Made by a program: the position numbers and the translations under genes. The notes below the pieces were generated by a model. That model saw nothing but the letters and a program-made list of their open reading frames with translations. It did not search any database and was not told where the DNA came from. From positions 496,001-560,000 of the forward strand of contig NZ_OMKA01000003.1 of assembly GCF_900299525.1 (NCBI RefSeq): 64,000 nucleotides of DNA, written 5' to 3'. This stretch comes from Aquimarina sp. Aq78. Its GTDB lineage: Bacteria > Bacteroidota > Bacteroidia > Flavobacteriales > Flavobacteriaceae. Positions 36,733 through 44,835 of the stretch are shown piece after piece; positions within the stretch are counted from its first letter, which is position 1, and each line of letters starts with the position of its first letter.

Positions 36733-39700
36733 ATGAAATTATTAACAAAAAACATGCTAATACTTCTAACGGTATTAGTGACGCAATTTTCTGTTGCGCA
36801 AGAAACCCCTATTACAGGTAAGGTCACAGACGATGGCGGCATGCCATTACCTGGTGTAAATATTATAGTAAAGGGAAGCAACAGTGGAGCTCAAACAGAT
36901 TTTGACGGAATGTATTCGTTACAAGCTTCTGAAGGAAGTACTCTTCTTTTCAGTTATCTTGGTTTTGCAGATCAGGAGGTTATTGTAGGTGCCCAAAAAA
37001 CTATTAATGTACAATTAGAAGTTACAGCTTCTCAATTAGAAGAAATAGTAGTTACGGCTCTCGGTATTTCTAGAGATAAGAAATCTTTAGGATATTCTAC
37101 ACAAGAAGTTGATGGAGAAGATTTAACCAAAGTGAAAACTGCAAATTTTGTAAACGCACTTTCTGGAAAAGCTTCTGGTATTCAAATTAGAAAAAATAAC
37201 AATATAGGTGGGTCTACCAATGTTGTTATTAGAGGTAACGCTTCTTTAACAGGAAGTAACCAGGCTTTATTTGTTATTGATGGAGTTCCTATCAATAATA
37301 CAAATAGTAATTCTGCTGGTCAGGGGCAAGCTCAAGGAGGGTATTATGATTATGGTAATGCTGCATCAGATATTAATCCTGAGGATATAGAATCTATAAA
37401 CGTTCTAAAAGGTGCTGCTGCATCTGCTCTTTATGGCTCAAGAGCTGCAAATGGTGTCATTATGATTACTACTAAAAAAGGTGGTAAATCCAAAGGTATG
37501 GGAATTACAGTTAATTCTGGAATGACATTTGGAACTATAGATAAAAGTACATTTGCAAAATACCAAACACAATATGGTGCTGGGTATAGCCCTGGTTTTT
37601 ATCAGGAAGATATTTTAGGAGATGGTACAGCAGATGATGAAACAGTTAAATATGATGATGATGCTTCTTATGGATCTGCTTTTGATCCAAATTTATTAAT
37701 CTACCAATGGGATTCTTTTGATCCTGCATCACCTAACTACAGAACAGCCACTCCATGGGTAAACGCTGAGAATGGTCCTATTTCATTTTTTGAGACTCCG
37801 ATAACAATTACAAATTCGTTATCATTAGACAAAGGGTATGATCAGGGTTCTTTTAGATTAAATTACACGATGTTTGATCAAACTGGTTTGATGCCAAACA
37901 GTTCTATCAAGAAGCATAACTTTTCTATGAGTGGAAGTTTTAAACTTAGCGATAAATTAACTGCAACTGGATATGCTAATTATATCAAAACAGATGGTTT
38001 AGGTCGTAACTCTACAGGATATAATGATAATATTGTATCTAATTTTAAACAATGGTGGCAAACCAATGTTGATATAAGGCAACAAGAAGATATCTATTTT
38101 GCAACAAGAAGAAACGTAACTTGGAACCCTGCTTCTGCAGATGCCGGTTCTACGCCAATTTATTGGGATAATCCATATTGGAAACGTTATGAGAATTATC
38201 AATCTGATTCAAGAAATCGTTTTTTAGGAAACGTTTCTTTAAATTATGTAATAACTGATTGGTTTAATATTACAGGTAGAGTCGCTACAGATACATATTC
38301 TGAATTACAGGAAGAAAGAAGAGCTAACGGTAGTGTTCCTACTCGTTTTGGAGTTAGTAGAGGTAATGTAGATTCTGGATATGGAAGAAGGGATATTCGA
38401 AATACAGAAACCAACTATGATTTGATGTTCAATTTTGATAAAAACTTAAGTGATGAATTTAATATTAAAGGAATTTTAGGAACTAATATTAGAAGAAATC
38501 ACTTTCAATCTATTTATGCATCTACCAGTGGTGGGCTAAGTGTTCCTAGATTATATTCATTACAAAACAGTAAAGGACCACTTCCATTACCTGTAGAAAG
38601 AGATGAAAAAATTGGAGTTGATGGTGTGTATGCCAGTGTATCTCTTGGATATAAAAACATGTTGTTTTTAGATGGTACCATAAGAAGAGATCATTCTTCA
38701 ACTTTACCAAAAGGTAATAGTACTTTCTACTACCCATCTATTGCTGGTAGTTTTGTTTTTTCTAGCCTTTTGGAGACAGATATTATTTCATTTGGTAAAT
38801 TAAGAGCCAATTATGCAGAAGTAGGTAATAGTGCTCCTTTTGATTTTTTATATGATAGTTATAATGTGAATACTCCTATAGGAAGCGCAAGTACTTCTGT
38901 AGGAAACGTAAAAAAGAATCCTAATCTAAAACCTGAAAGAACAACAAGTACTGAGATTGGTTTAGAAATGAAACTTTTACAAAATAGATTTGGATTTGAT
39001 GTTGCATATTACGTAAACAACTCTATTGATCAAATTTTTGGAGTACCTGTTAGTAGAGGAACTGGTTATACTTCTAAAATTCTTAATGCAGGAGAAATTG
39101 AAAATAAAGGTATAGAAGTATCTGTATCTGGAACCCCAATAAAAACAGACGATCTGTCCTGGAAGGTAAATGTAAACTGGTCAAAAAATAAAAACAAAGT
39201 AGTCTCTTTAGAAGATGGTATAGAAAATCTTCAATTAGGTGACTTTCAAGGAGGTGTTACAATAAACGCTACTGTGGGTCAGCCATATGGTGTTATTTAT
39301 GGTACAGATTACACTTATATAAATGGGCAAAGAGTTATAGACCCTTCTAATGGACAACATATAAAAACTACTGCATCCAATAATGTAATAGGAGACACTA
39401 ACCCAGAATGGTTGATGGGTATTTCTAATAAAGTTAATTATAAAAACCTTTCTTTTAGCTTTTTAATTGATATCCAAAAAGGAGGTAGCATATTTGCTTT
39501 GGATCAGTATTATGGTCTGGCAACTGGTTTATATGCAGAAACAGCTTTTATCAATGATTTAGGGAACCCTGTAAGAAATACTTTAGCCGATGGCGGAGGT
39601 TTTATCAACCCAGGTGTAAATCCTGATGGATCTACAAATACTACGCGAATCAGAGCAGATCGATTTGGTGCTCAAGGATATCGTAGAGGTTTACCTGATG

Positions 39701-39960
39701 CTGCTTTTGTATATGATGCTAGTTATGTAAAATTACGTGAAGTCTCTTTAACATATACTTTTCCTAAAAAATTAATTGACTACACTTTCTTAAATGATGT
39801 ATCTATAAGTATAATTGGATCAAACCTTTGGATTATTGACAAAAACACTCCTCATGAAGATCCTGAAGGAGGTTTAAGTTCTGGTAACCTACAAGGGTAC
39901 TCTACTGGGTCATTACCAACAACCAGAGATTTTGGTTTTAACTTAAAATTACAATTCTAA
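36733..39960 (+). CDS. SusC/RagA-type TonB-linked outer-membrane transporter
   Basis: A 1075-residue transporter: signal peptide (about 1-22, ending SVA), carboxypeptidase-like domain (ITGKVTDDGGMPLPGVNI to VNVQLEV, about 27-100), plug (EEIVVTALGISRDKKSLGYS, then VVIRGNASLTGSNQALFVIDG and ASALYGSRAANGVIMITTKKG), and a large barrel ending in FNLKLQF with the terminal Phe. SusC proteins pass oligosaccharides or peptides through the outer membrane with SusD as lid. The SusD partner starts 10 bases downstream. No glycoside hydrolase genes are next to it, so the substrate is unknown. Confidence 0.95.
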   Translation: MKLLTKNMLILLTVLVTQFSVAQETPITGKVTDDGGMPLPGVNIIVKGSNSGAQTDFDGMYSLQASEGSTLLFSYLGFADQEVIVGAQKTINVQLEVTASQLEEIVVTALGISRDKKSLGYSTQEVDGEDLTKVKTANFVNALSGKASGIQIRKNNNIGGSTNVVIRGNASLTGSNQALFVIDGVPINNTNSNSAGQGQAQGGYYDYGNAASDINPEDIESINVLKGAAASALYGSRAANGVIMITTKKGGKSKGMGITVNSGMTFGTIDKSTFAKYQTQYGAGYSPGFYQEDILGDGTADDETVKYDDDASYGSAFDPNLLIYQWDSFDPASPNYRTATPWVNAENGPISFFETPITITNSLSLDKGYDQGSFRLNYTMFDQTGLMPNSSIKKHNFSMSGSFKLSDKLTATGYANYIKTDGLGRNSTGYNDNIVSNFKQWWQTNVDIRQQEDIYFATRRNVTWNPASADAGSTPIYWDNPYWKRYENYQSDSRNRFLGNVSLNYVITDWFNITGRVATDTYSELQEERRANGSVPTRFGVSRGNVDSGYGRRDIRNTETNYDLMFNFDKNLSDEFNIKGILGTNIRRNHFQSIYASTSGGLSVPRLYSLQNSKGPLPLPVERDEKIGVDGVYASVSLGYKNMLFLDGTIRRDHSSTLPKGNSTFYYPSIAGSFVFSSLLETDIISFGKLRANYAEVGNSAPFDFLYDSYNVNTPIGSASTSVGNVKKNPNLKPERTTSTEIGLEMKLLQNRFGFDVAYYVNNSIDQIFGVPVSRGTGYTSKILNAGEIENKGIEVSVSGTPIKTDDLSWKVNVNWSKNKNKVVSLEDGIENLQLGDFQGGVTINATVGQPYGVIYGTDYTYINGQRVIDPSNGQHIKTTASNNVIGDTNPEWLMGISNKVNYKNLSFSFLIDIQKGGSIFALDQYYGLATGLYAETAFINDLGNPVRNTLADGGGFINPGVNPDGSTNTTRIRADRFGAQGYRRGLPDAAFVYDASYVKLREVSLTYTFPKKLIDYTFLNDVSISIIGSNLWIIDKNTPHEDPEGGLSSGNLQGYSTGSLPTTRDFGFNLKLQF

Positions 39961-39970
39961 AAAAATTAAG

Positions 39971-41425
39971 ATGAAAAAAATATTAATCCTAATTACCGCG
40001 GTAATTATAGCCTCTTGTTCGGATAATCTCGAGAGTCTGAACGAAAATATTAAAGATCCATCTTCTGTTCCTGGAGAAACCTTATTTACAGGTGCACAGA
40101 AAAATCTGGTTGATCAAATAGTAGATCTAAATGTAAATAATAACAATACTAAACTTTTTGCTCAATATCTACAAGAAACAACCTATACAGATGAAAGCAA
40201 CTATGATCAAACTAGTAGAACTATTCCTGCTACACATTGGAGTATTCTTTATAAAGATGTCTTAAAAGACCTGGATGAAGCTGCTAAGATTATAGAAGAC
40301 ACAGAATATTCACTTCCTTCGGATATTGAAGTTAAAGCGAATAAGCTTCAGGTAATAGAAATCTTAACTGTCTATACTTATAGCATATTAATAGAAACTT
40401 TTGGAAATGTTCCTTATACAGAAGCTCTAGATATTAATAACTTATTACCTGCATATGATGATGGTGAAACTGTATACAAAGCATTGATTGGTAGACTTAC
40501 GGTTGCTATTGATGCATTAGATACAAGCAAAGGAAGTTTTGGAGCTGCAGATAATATTTATGGTGGTGATGCATCGCTATGGAAAAAGTTTGCTGCTTCT
40601 TTAAAACTTAGAATGGGTATCTTATTATCTGATGTAGATAATGCATTTGCAAGAACTACCGTAGAAGCAGCAGTTACAAGTGGTGTATTTACCAGTAGAG
40701 CTGATAATGCCAATTTTACGTACTTAGCAGCGTCACCAAACACAAATCCTATTCATGATAATTTAGTTTTGAGTGGAAGGCATGATTTTGTTGCGGCGGT
40801 TACGATCGTAGATATGATGAATACATTAAATGATCCCAGAAGACCTCTATATTTCTTAGAAGTACCAGGAACTGGCACTTATGTTGGAGGAGGTATTGGA
40901 GCTACATCAAACTATTCTTCACATTCTCACGTGTCTGCTCAGGTAGAAGCGGCAACAACTCCAGGTGTAATTTTTGACTATGCTGAAGTTGAATTTCTAT
41001 TAGCCGAAGCTGCTGCTAGAACTTTTGCAGTTGGTGGTACAGCAAAAAGTCATTATGATATTGCTGTAGTTGAATCTATAGAAAGCTGGGGAGGATCAAA
41101 TGCAGATGCAGTAACATATCTTGCTCAAGCAACTGTGGACTATGATACTGCTTTGGCAGCAAGTACTGCAACTACTCCTTGGAAAGAAGTAATTGGTAAT
41201 CAAAAATGGATAGCCTTATTTAATAGAGGGTTAGAAGGCTGGACTTCAATCAGACTTTTAGATTTCCCAATATTAGCTACTCCAGCTGAACCCGTTTCTG
41301 GTTTCCCTAATAGATATACGTATCCTATTATAGAACAAACCTTAAATGGTACGAACTGGCAAGCTGCCTCTGCAACAATAGGTGGTGATCTTGCAGAAAC
41401 AAAACTTTTTTGGGATTTGAATTAA
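39971..41425 (+). CDS. SusD/RagB-type surface lipoprotein
   Basis: A 484-residue lipoprotein with signal 1-15 and IIASC (Cys16). It has the early NxxPxxV-like stretch (NENIKDPSSVPGETLFTGAQ), helix-rich TPR-like body with YSILIETFGNVPYTEAL (about 140-156) and the C-terminal FNRGLEGWTSIRLLDFP. It belongs to the SusD-like family that covers SusC and captures substrate. The gene is coupled to the SusC gene (10-base gap) and followed by a clear terminator. Confidence 0.92.
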   Translation: MKKILILITAVIIASCSDNLESLNENIKDPSSVPGETLFTGAQKNLVDQIVDLNVNNNNTKLFAQYLQETTYTDESNYDQTSRTIPATHWSILYKDVLKDLDEAAKIIEDTEYSLPSDIEVKANKLQVIEILTVYTYSILIETFGNVPYTEALDINNLLPAYDDGETVYKALIGRLTVAIDALDTSKGSFGAADNIYGGDASLWKKFAASLKLRMGILLSDVDNAFARTTVEAAVTSGVFTSRADNANFTYLAASPNTNPIHDNLVLSGRHDFVAAVTIVDMMNTLNDPRRPLYFLEVPGTGTYVGGGIGATSNYSSHSHVSAQVEAATTPGVIFDYAEVEFLLAEAAARTFAVGGTAKSHYDIAVVESIESWGGSNADAVTYLAQATVDYDTALAASTATTPWKEVIGNQKWIALFNRGLEGWTSIRLLDFPILATPAEPVSGFPNRYTYPIIEQTLNGTNWQAASATIGGDLAETKLFWDLN

Positions 41426-41457
41426 CCAATATTCCATTAAAATATTAATATAGTTTA

Positions 41458-41492
41458 TAGGGGTGAGATAGAAAATCTCATCCCTATTTTTT
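41458..41492 (+). terminator. Rho-independent terminator after susC/susD-like genes
   Basis: Stem TAGGGGTGAGAT / ATCTCATCCCTA (one G-U pair) with a 5-base loop AGAAA, followed by six T (41487-41492). It lies about 33 bases after the SusD-type stop codon. Confidence 0.85.
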
Positions 41493-41872
41493 ATACCAAT
41501 ATTATGCTTAGTTTTTTAAATAATATTCCTTCGTTTTATATCCTGAAATCTTCTACCTTTCTATCAAAGAGGTTTCTATTAAACATTTAAACACAAATCT
41601 AAAGGAGTGTTTTCTGGATAAAAAAAACATGTAAAAACAAATCATTTATCTCGCATATCCTTCAAGGGTTGTAGGAGAAGGATTGGGAAAATCTCTACAA
41701 TTTTCCTTCTGTCATTTCGAAATTTTCAATTTCATTCTAGGTAGGACCACCTAGTCATTACAAAAGACACTCTATTTGACGGCTTTTTTCTTTCGATCTT
41801 CATCATATTAAATTCTATGATTTAATTTTTCACTAACTATAAATAATATTACATCATAACCTTATAAATAAA

Positions 41873-41908
41873 GATTCCCCGAAAGCATGGCCTCGCTTCC
41901 AGGGAATC
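41873..41908 (-). terminator. Terminator of the minus-strand PKD-like lipoprotein gene
   Basis: On the minus strand GATTCCCTGGAAGC pairs along 14 bp (two G-U pairs) with GCTTTCGGGGAATC around an 8-base loop, and TTTATTTAT follows. The plus-strand RNA would have C-A mismatches at the wobble places, which shows the hairpin belongs to the minus-strand transcript. It is about 70 bases after the stop codon. Confidence 0.75.
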
Positions 41909-41979
41909 AACCTAATTAATCTAACCTAACTAACTTTTATGTTCTTTATAATCTATAAGTGAATAGAAAATCAGTAGTA

Positions 41980-43140
41980 TTACTCAAATTCTACAATCTT
42001 ACAATATGAGATACCATCTGGACAACTTGGTGTTTCAATCATTAAGCATACTTCATATCTTCCTGGTCCATCAAATTCATAATAAAATGGATTGTTATGA
42101 GGGAATTCTGGTGATTTGCCCACATATTTTCCGTTAACGAACCATTCTAGAGTAACATCATCTATTCCTTCAAATGCGCGAGGATAAAAATGATATGCAG
42201 CTTTATCTCCATCTCGTTCTGGTTCAAAGAACAGATCTGGGCAATCTCCTACTCTTATCTCTTTACAATATTTCACTCCTTCTGGGCAATCAGGCGTAAT
42301 CACTTTTAAGCATACTTCATGAGCTCCAGAATCAAATTGATATACAAGAGTTCTATTTCCTACCTGTGGATCATTTTTTGGTGATTCAACATCTTTCCCA
42401 TCAACATACCACAATATTTGACTTACTTCATCTGTACCTTCTATTTTTGCTTCAAAAGTATAGGTGCCCACAGTTCCTGGTTCTATTTCTTTTGTAAAAG
42501 AAACTTCTGGACAAACCAAATCTGATTCTTCAACCTCTATAACTTTACAATAAGAGACTCCTTCTGGGCAATTTGGTGTTTCTGTTTTGATACATACTTC
42601 ATATCTACCTGGTTCTTTAAAATCCCAAATCAAATAATTATCCTCGTCAGGTGCAGAATCTTCTACCAATCTATCATTAATATACCATCCATAAGATACC
42701 TCTTGAATCCCTCTAAAGTCTGCAAAAAACTTATAAGTAGATCGCCCTTGATAATGTTTACTTCTAAAAAACAAATCAGGACAAGGGTTATTTTCGTCTA
42801 CCTCTACCTCTATATCAGCACAGGCTTCTATTGTTCTCTCCTCGGTTATTATTCTTACACAAATTGTATGTTTACCGGGCTCAAACAAATAATCCAAAAT
42901 CTGATTAATAATATTTTCTTCGTCTTCTCCTTCTATATCATTTCCATCTACAGACCAAATCGTCTGTGCATCATTGTTAATCCCGCTTGTCTTAGCTTCA
43001 AAACTATAAACCGCACTTCCATCTTTGTTATCTATAACAATCTTAACCTCTGGATCATTATTAAAATCTTCTGTTTCACAAGAGGCAAATCCTAATAGAA
43101 GCGTAAGCATCAACGTATACCAAATACCAAGTTTTTTCAT
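41980..43140 (-). CDS. Lipoprotein with four Cys-rich PKD-like repeats
   Basis: A 386-residue lipoprotein: signal ends in GFASC (Cys20). The rest is four tandem beta-sandwich units of about 85-95 residues. Units 2-4 each contain CPDLFF or CPEVSF, a WYIN/WYVD/WFVN strand, then VCIK or VCLK, TPNCPEGVSYCK and I-V-E; unit 1 is more divergent. The four Cys of each unit probably form disulfides. Such PKD-like arrays serve as binding or spacer modules on cell surfaces. An ECF-type motif lies upstream at 43204-43232. The gene is divergent from the sigma factor gene and may be a surface substrate-binding lipoprotein of the SusC/SusD system (inference). Confidence 0.8.
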   Translation of the reverse strand: MKKLGIWYTLMLTLLLGFASCETEDFNNDPEVKIVIDNKDGSAVYSFEAKTSGINNDAQTIWSVDGNDIEGEDEENIINQILDYLFEPGKHTICVRIITEERTIEACADIEVEVDENNPCPDLFFRSKHYQGRSTYKFFADFRGIQEVSYGWYINDRLVEDSAPDEDNYLIWDFKEPGRYEVCIKTETPNCPEGVSYCKVIEVEESDLVCPEVSFTKEIEPGTVGTYTFEAKIEGTDEVSQILWYVDGKDVESPKNDPQVGNRTLVYQFDSGAHEVCLKVITPDCPEGVKYCKEIRVGDCPDLFFEPERDGDKAAYHFYPRAFEGIDDVTLEWFVNGKYVGKSPEFPHNNPFYYEFDGPGRYEVCLMIETPSCPDGISYCKIVEFE

Positions 43141-43203
43141 CGTAAATAATTTTAGGGGTTACTAAATTTTCTTCAGAAGCTTTTTAAACCTCTCTTAAAA
43201 TGA

Positions 43204-43232
43204 AACGATTTAAAAAAAAATTACCCTACCCC
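43204..43232 (-). promoter_or_regulatory. Putative ECF promoter of lipoprotein 2 (GGTAGGGTAA-N13-CGTT)
   Basis: On the minus strand GGGGTAGGGTAA is followed by 13 bases (mostly T) and CGTT, identical in form and spacing to the sites at 36359-36387 and 43869-43895. It is 64-92 bases upstream of the ATG at 43140. Confidence 0.65.
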
Positions 43233-43307
43233 CCCTACTTTCATTTTTTATTCTTTGATAGCTTGAAAAAAAAATCTAGATTTGAAAATATATTTTTATT
43301 CCCCTAA

Positions 43308-43829
43308 ATGTCTGACAACAATAATTCTACATGTAACGAGCAAGTCTTTGACGAGTTTTTCAAAAGTAATTCCAAACTTTTGAGGAATTATATATATTAC
43401 AAATTTGGAGATCTGGAACAAGCAGAAGATATTGTTCAGGATGCATTTATTAAACTCTGGAGCAATTGCTCTAAAGTGTCGATAGATAAAGCCAAAAGCT
43501 ACATTTATACTATTGCTACCAATCTTGGAATTAGCGTTACACGACATCAAAAAGTGAGGTTTAAATACAGAGACTATATTACACAACGTAAAACAGATAT
43601 CAATCACGAATCACCAGAATTTATTGCTCTTGAAAAAGAGTATATGGAAAAATTAAAAAGCGCAATTGCGGATTTACCAGAACGCCAAAGAGAAGTGTTC
43701 CTGCTGAGTCGAATAGATAAAAAAACATATAAAGAAATTGCAGAGCTATCGAATGTTTCTGTAAAAGCAATAGAAAAATTGATGCATAAAGCATTATTAA
43801 CATTAAGAGGAAAAATAGGAAATATTTAA
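43308..43829 (+). CDS. ECF sigma-70 factor
   Basis: A 173-residue sigma factor with region 2 (NYIYYKFGDLEQAEDIVQDAFIKLW, about 26-50) and region 4 (LPERQREVFLLSRIDKKTYKEIAELSNVSVKAIEKLMHKALLTLR, given as a motif at about 123-168). There are no region 1 or 3 sequences. It is followed by a FecR-type anti-sigma factor and an STN-containing TonB receptor, the usual cell-surface signalling trio. It probably transcribes from the GGTAGGGTAA-N13-CGTT sites near the two PKD-like lipoproteins and before fecR. No such site precedes the sigma gene itself. Confidence 0.93.
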   Translation: MSDNNNSTCNEQVFDEFFKSNSKLLRNYIYYKFGDLEQAEDIVQDAFIKLWSNCSKVSIDKAKSYIYTIATNLGISVTRHQKVRFKYRDYITQRKTDINHESPEFIALEKEYMEKLKSAIADLPERQREVFLLSRIDKKTYKEIAELSNVSVKAIEKLMHKALLTLRGKIGNI

Positions 43830-43868
43830 AGTAAACCTATTGACCTAGAAAACTTTTTAATAAAAAGA

Positions 43869-43895
43869 GGTAGGGTAATTTAAAAATAAAACGTT
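43869..43895 (+). promoter_or_regulatory. Putative ECF promoter before the FecR gene
   Basis: GGTAGGGTAA (43869-43878), 13 bases, then CGTT (43892-43895), 21 bases before the fecR-type ATG. It lies in the gap between sigma and anti-sigma genes, so induction would raise the anti-sigma factor and receptor without the sigma gene, a possible negative feedback. The same motif occurs at 36359-36387 and 43204-43232 on the other strand. Confidence 0.65.
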
Positions 43896-43916
43896 CACAT
43901 ATTATATGCCGAAGTT

Positions 43917-44831
43917 ATGTTAGACGATAAAAAAGACGATATATTCTTATCCAGATGGATTAGCGGAGAGCTTTCTGAGGAGGAACTTCGTGAGTTTAAG
44001 TCTCATCCTGAATATGAGTATTATGTAAAAATAATGGCTGGTGCTGATGCTTTGGACCTAAAAGATTATGATGTAGAAAAAGAGCTATCTACTTTAAAAT
44101 CTAAATCAGACTATACAGCAAAAGAAAATTCTAATTCGGTTATACGATTATGGCCCTATATTGCAGTTGCAGCTTCGATTGCAATTATTCTGGGAATCTT
44201 TTTATTTAGCCCCAATGAATCTTTCAACACTAATTTTGGAGAACAATTATCTGTAATATTACCAGATGGATCAGAAATGATCTTAAATGCTAAATCTATT
44301 GCAAGTTTTGACAAAGAGAATTGGAAAGAAAATAGAATGGTAACATTAGAAGGGGAGGCATTTTTTAAAGTAAAAAGAGGAAGTAAATTCACAGTTACTA
44401 CCAAAAACGGCGAGGTTTCTGTACTAGGAACCCAATTTAATGTGCAGTCTCAAAATACTTTTTTCGAAGTTACTTGTTTTGAAGGTAAAGTTAGTGTTGC
44501 CAATAAGGAAAATAAAGAAATTCTAACAGCGGGAAAAGGATATAGAAATCTAGAAAATACTGTTCCAGAAAGTTGGACTTTCGACACTCGGGAACCATCC
44601 TGGCTTAGCAATACAAGTTCGTTTAGAAGCATACCTATCAAATATGTATTTAATGAACTTGAAGAACAATATGATTTAAAAATTAAAACAACAGAGATAA
44701 ATCTCGAAACTATATACACAGGAACTTTCCCTAATAATAATAAGGAAGTTGCTCTTAGAACAGTTTTTAGTACCTTAGGCATGAAGTATAGCCTATCGAA
44801 AGATGGCAAGACCGTGGTATTAGAAAAGTAA
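43917..44831 (+). CDS. FecR family anti-sigma factor
   Basis: A 304-residue protein. A cytoplasmic N-terminus with FLSRWISGELSEEELREF (sigma-binding region, about 10-27) is followed by one transmembrane helix (about 80-97). The periplasmic FecR domain (about 100-205) has LPDGSEMILNAKSI, RMVTLEGEAFFKVKRG and VLGTQFNV. The C-terminal DUF4974 domain (about 235-304) has IPIKYVFNELEEQYDLKI. It transmits the signal from the receptor's STN domain to the ECF sigma factor. The receptor gene begins 4 bases downstream. Confidence 0.93.
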   Translation: MLDDKKDDIFLSRWISGELSEEELREFKSHPEYEYYVKIMAGADALDLKDYDVEKELSTLKSKSDYTAKENSNSVIRLWPYIAVAASIAIILGIFLFSPNESFNTNFGEQLSVILPDGSEMILNAKSIASFDKENWKENRMVTLEGEAFFKVKRGSKFTVTTKNGEVSVLGTQFNVQSQNTFFEVTCFEGKVSVANKENKEILTAGKGYRNLENTVPESWTFDTREPSWLSNTSSFRSIPIKYVFNELEEQYDLKIKTTEINLETIYTGTFPNNNKEVALRTVFSTLGMKYSLSKDGKTVVLEK

Positions 44832-44835
44832 TAGA

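Larger units (their letters stand above)
41426..41979. other. Intergenic region after susD-like gene, 554 bases
   Basis: Between convergent genes. It contains a plus-strand terminator (41458-41492) and a minus-strand terminator (41873-41908). In between are short inverted repeats such as GGAAAAT/ATTTTCC (41686-41706) and CTAGGT/ACCTAG (41737-41754), and the string CTGTCATTTCGA, which recalls a repeated intergenic sequence of flavobacteria. No coding frame is recognisable. Confidence 0.55.

Noticed and set aside
41737..41754. Inverted repeat CTAGGT/ACCTAG
   Set aside because: Only 6 bp with no T-run; its GTAGG string is not followed by the second ECF element. No function can be supported.
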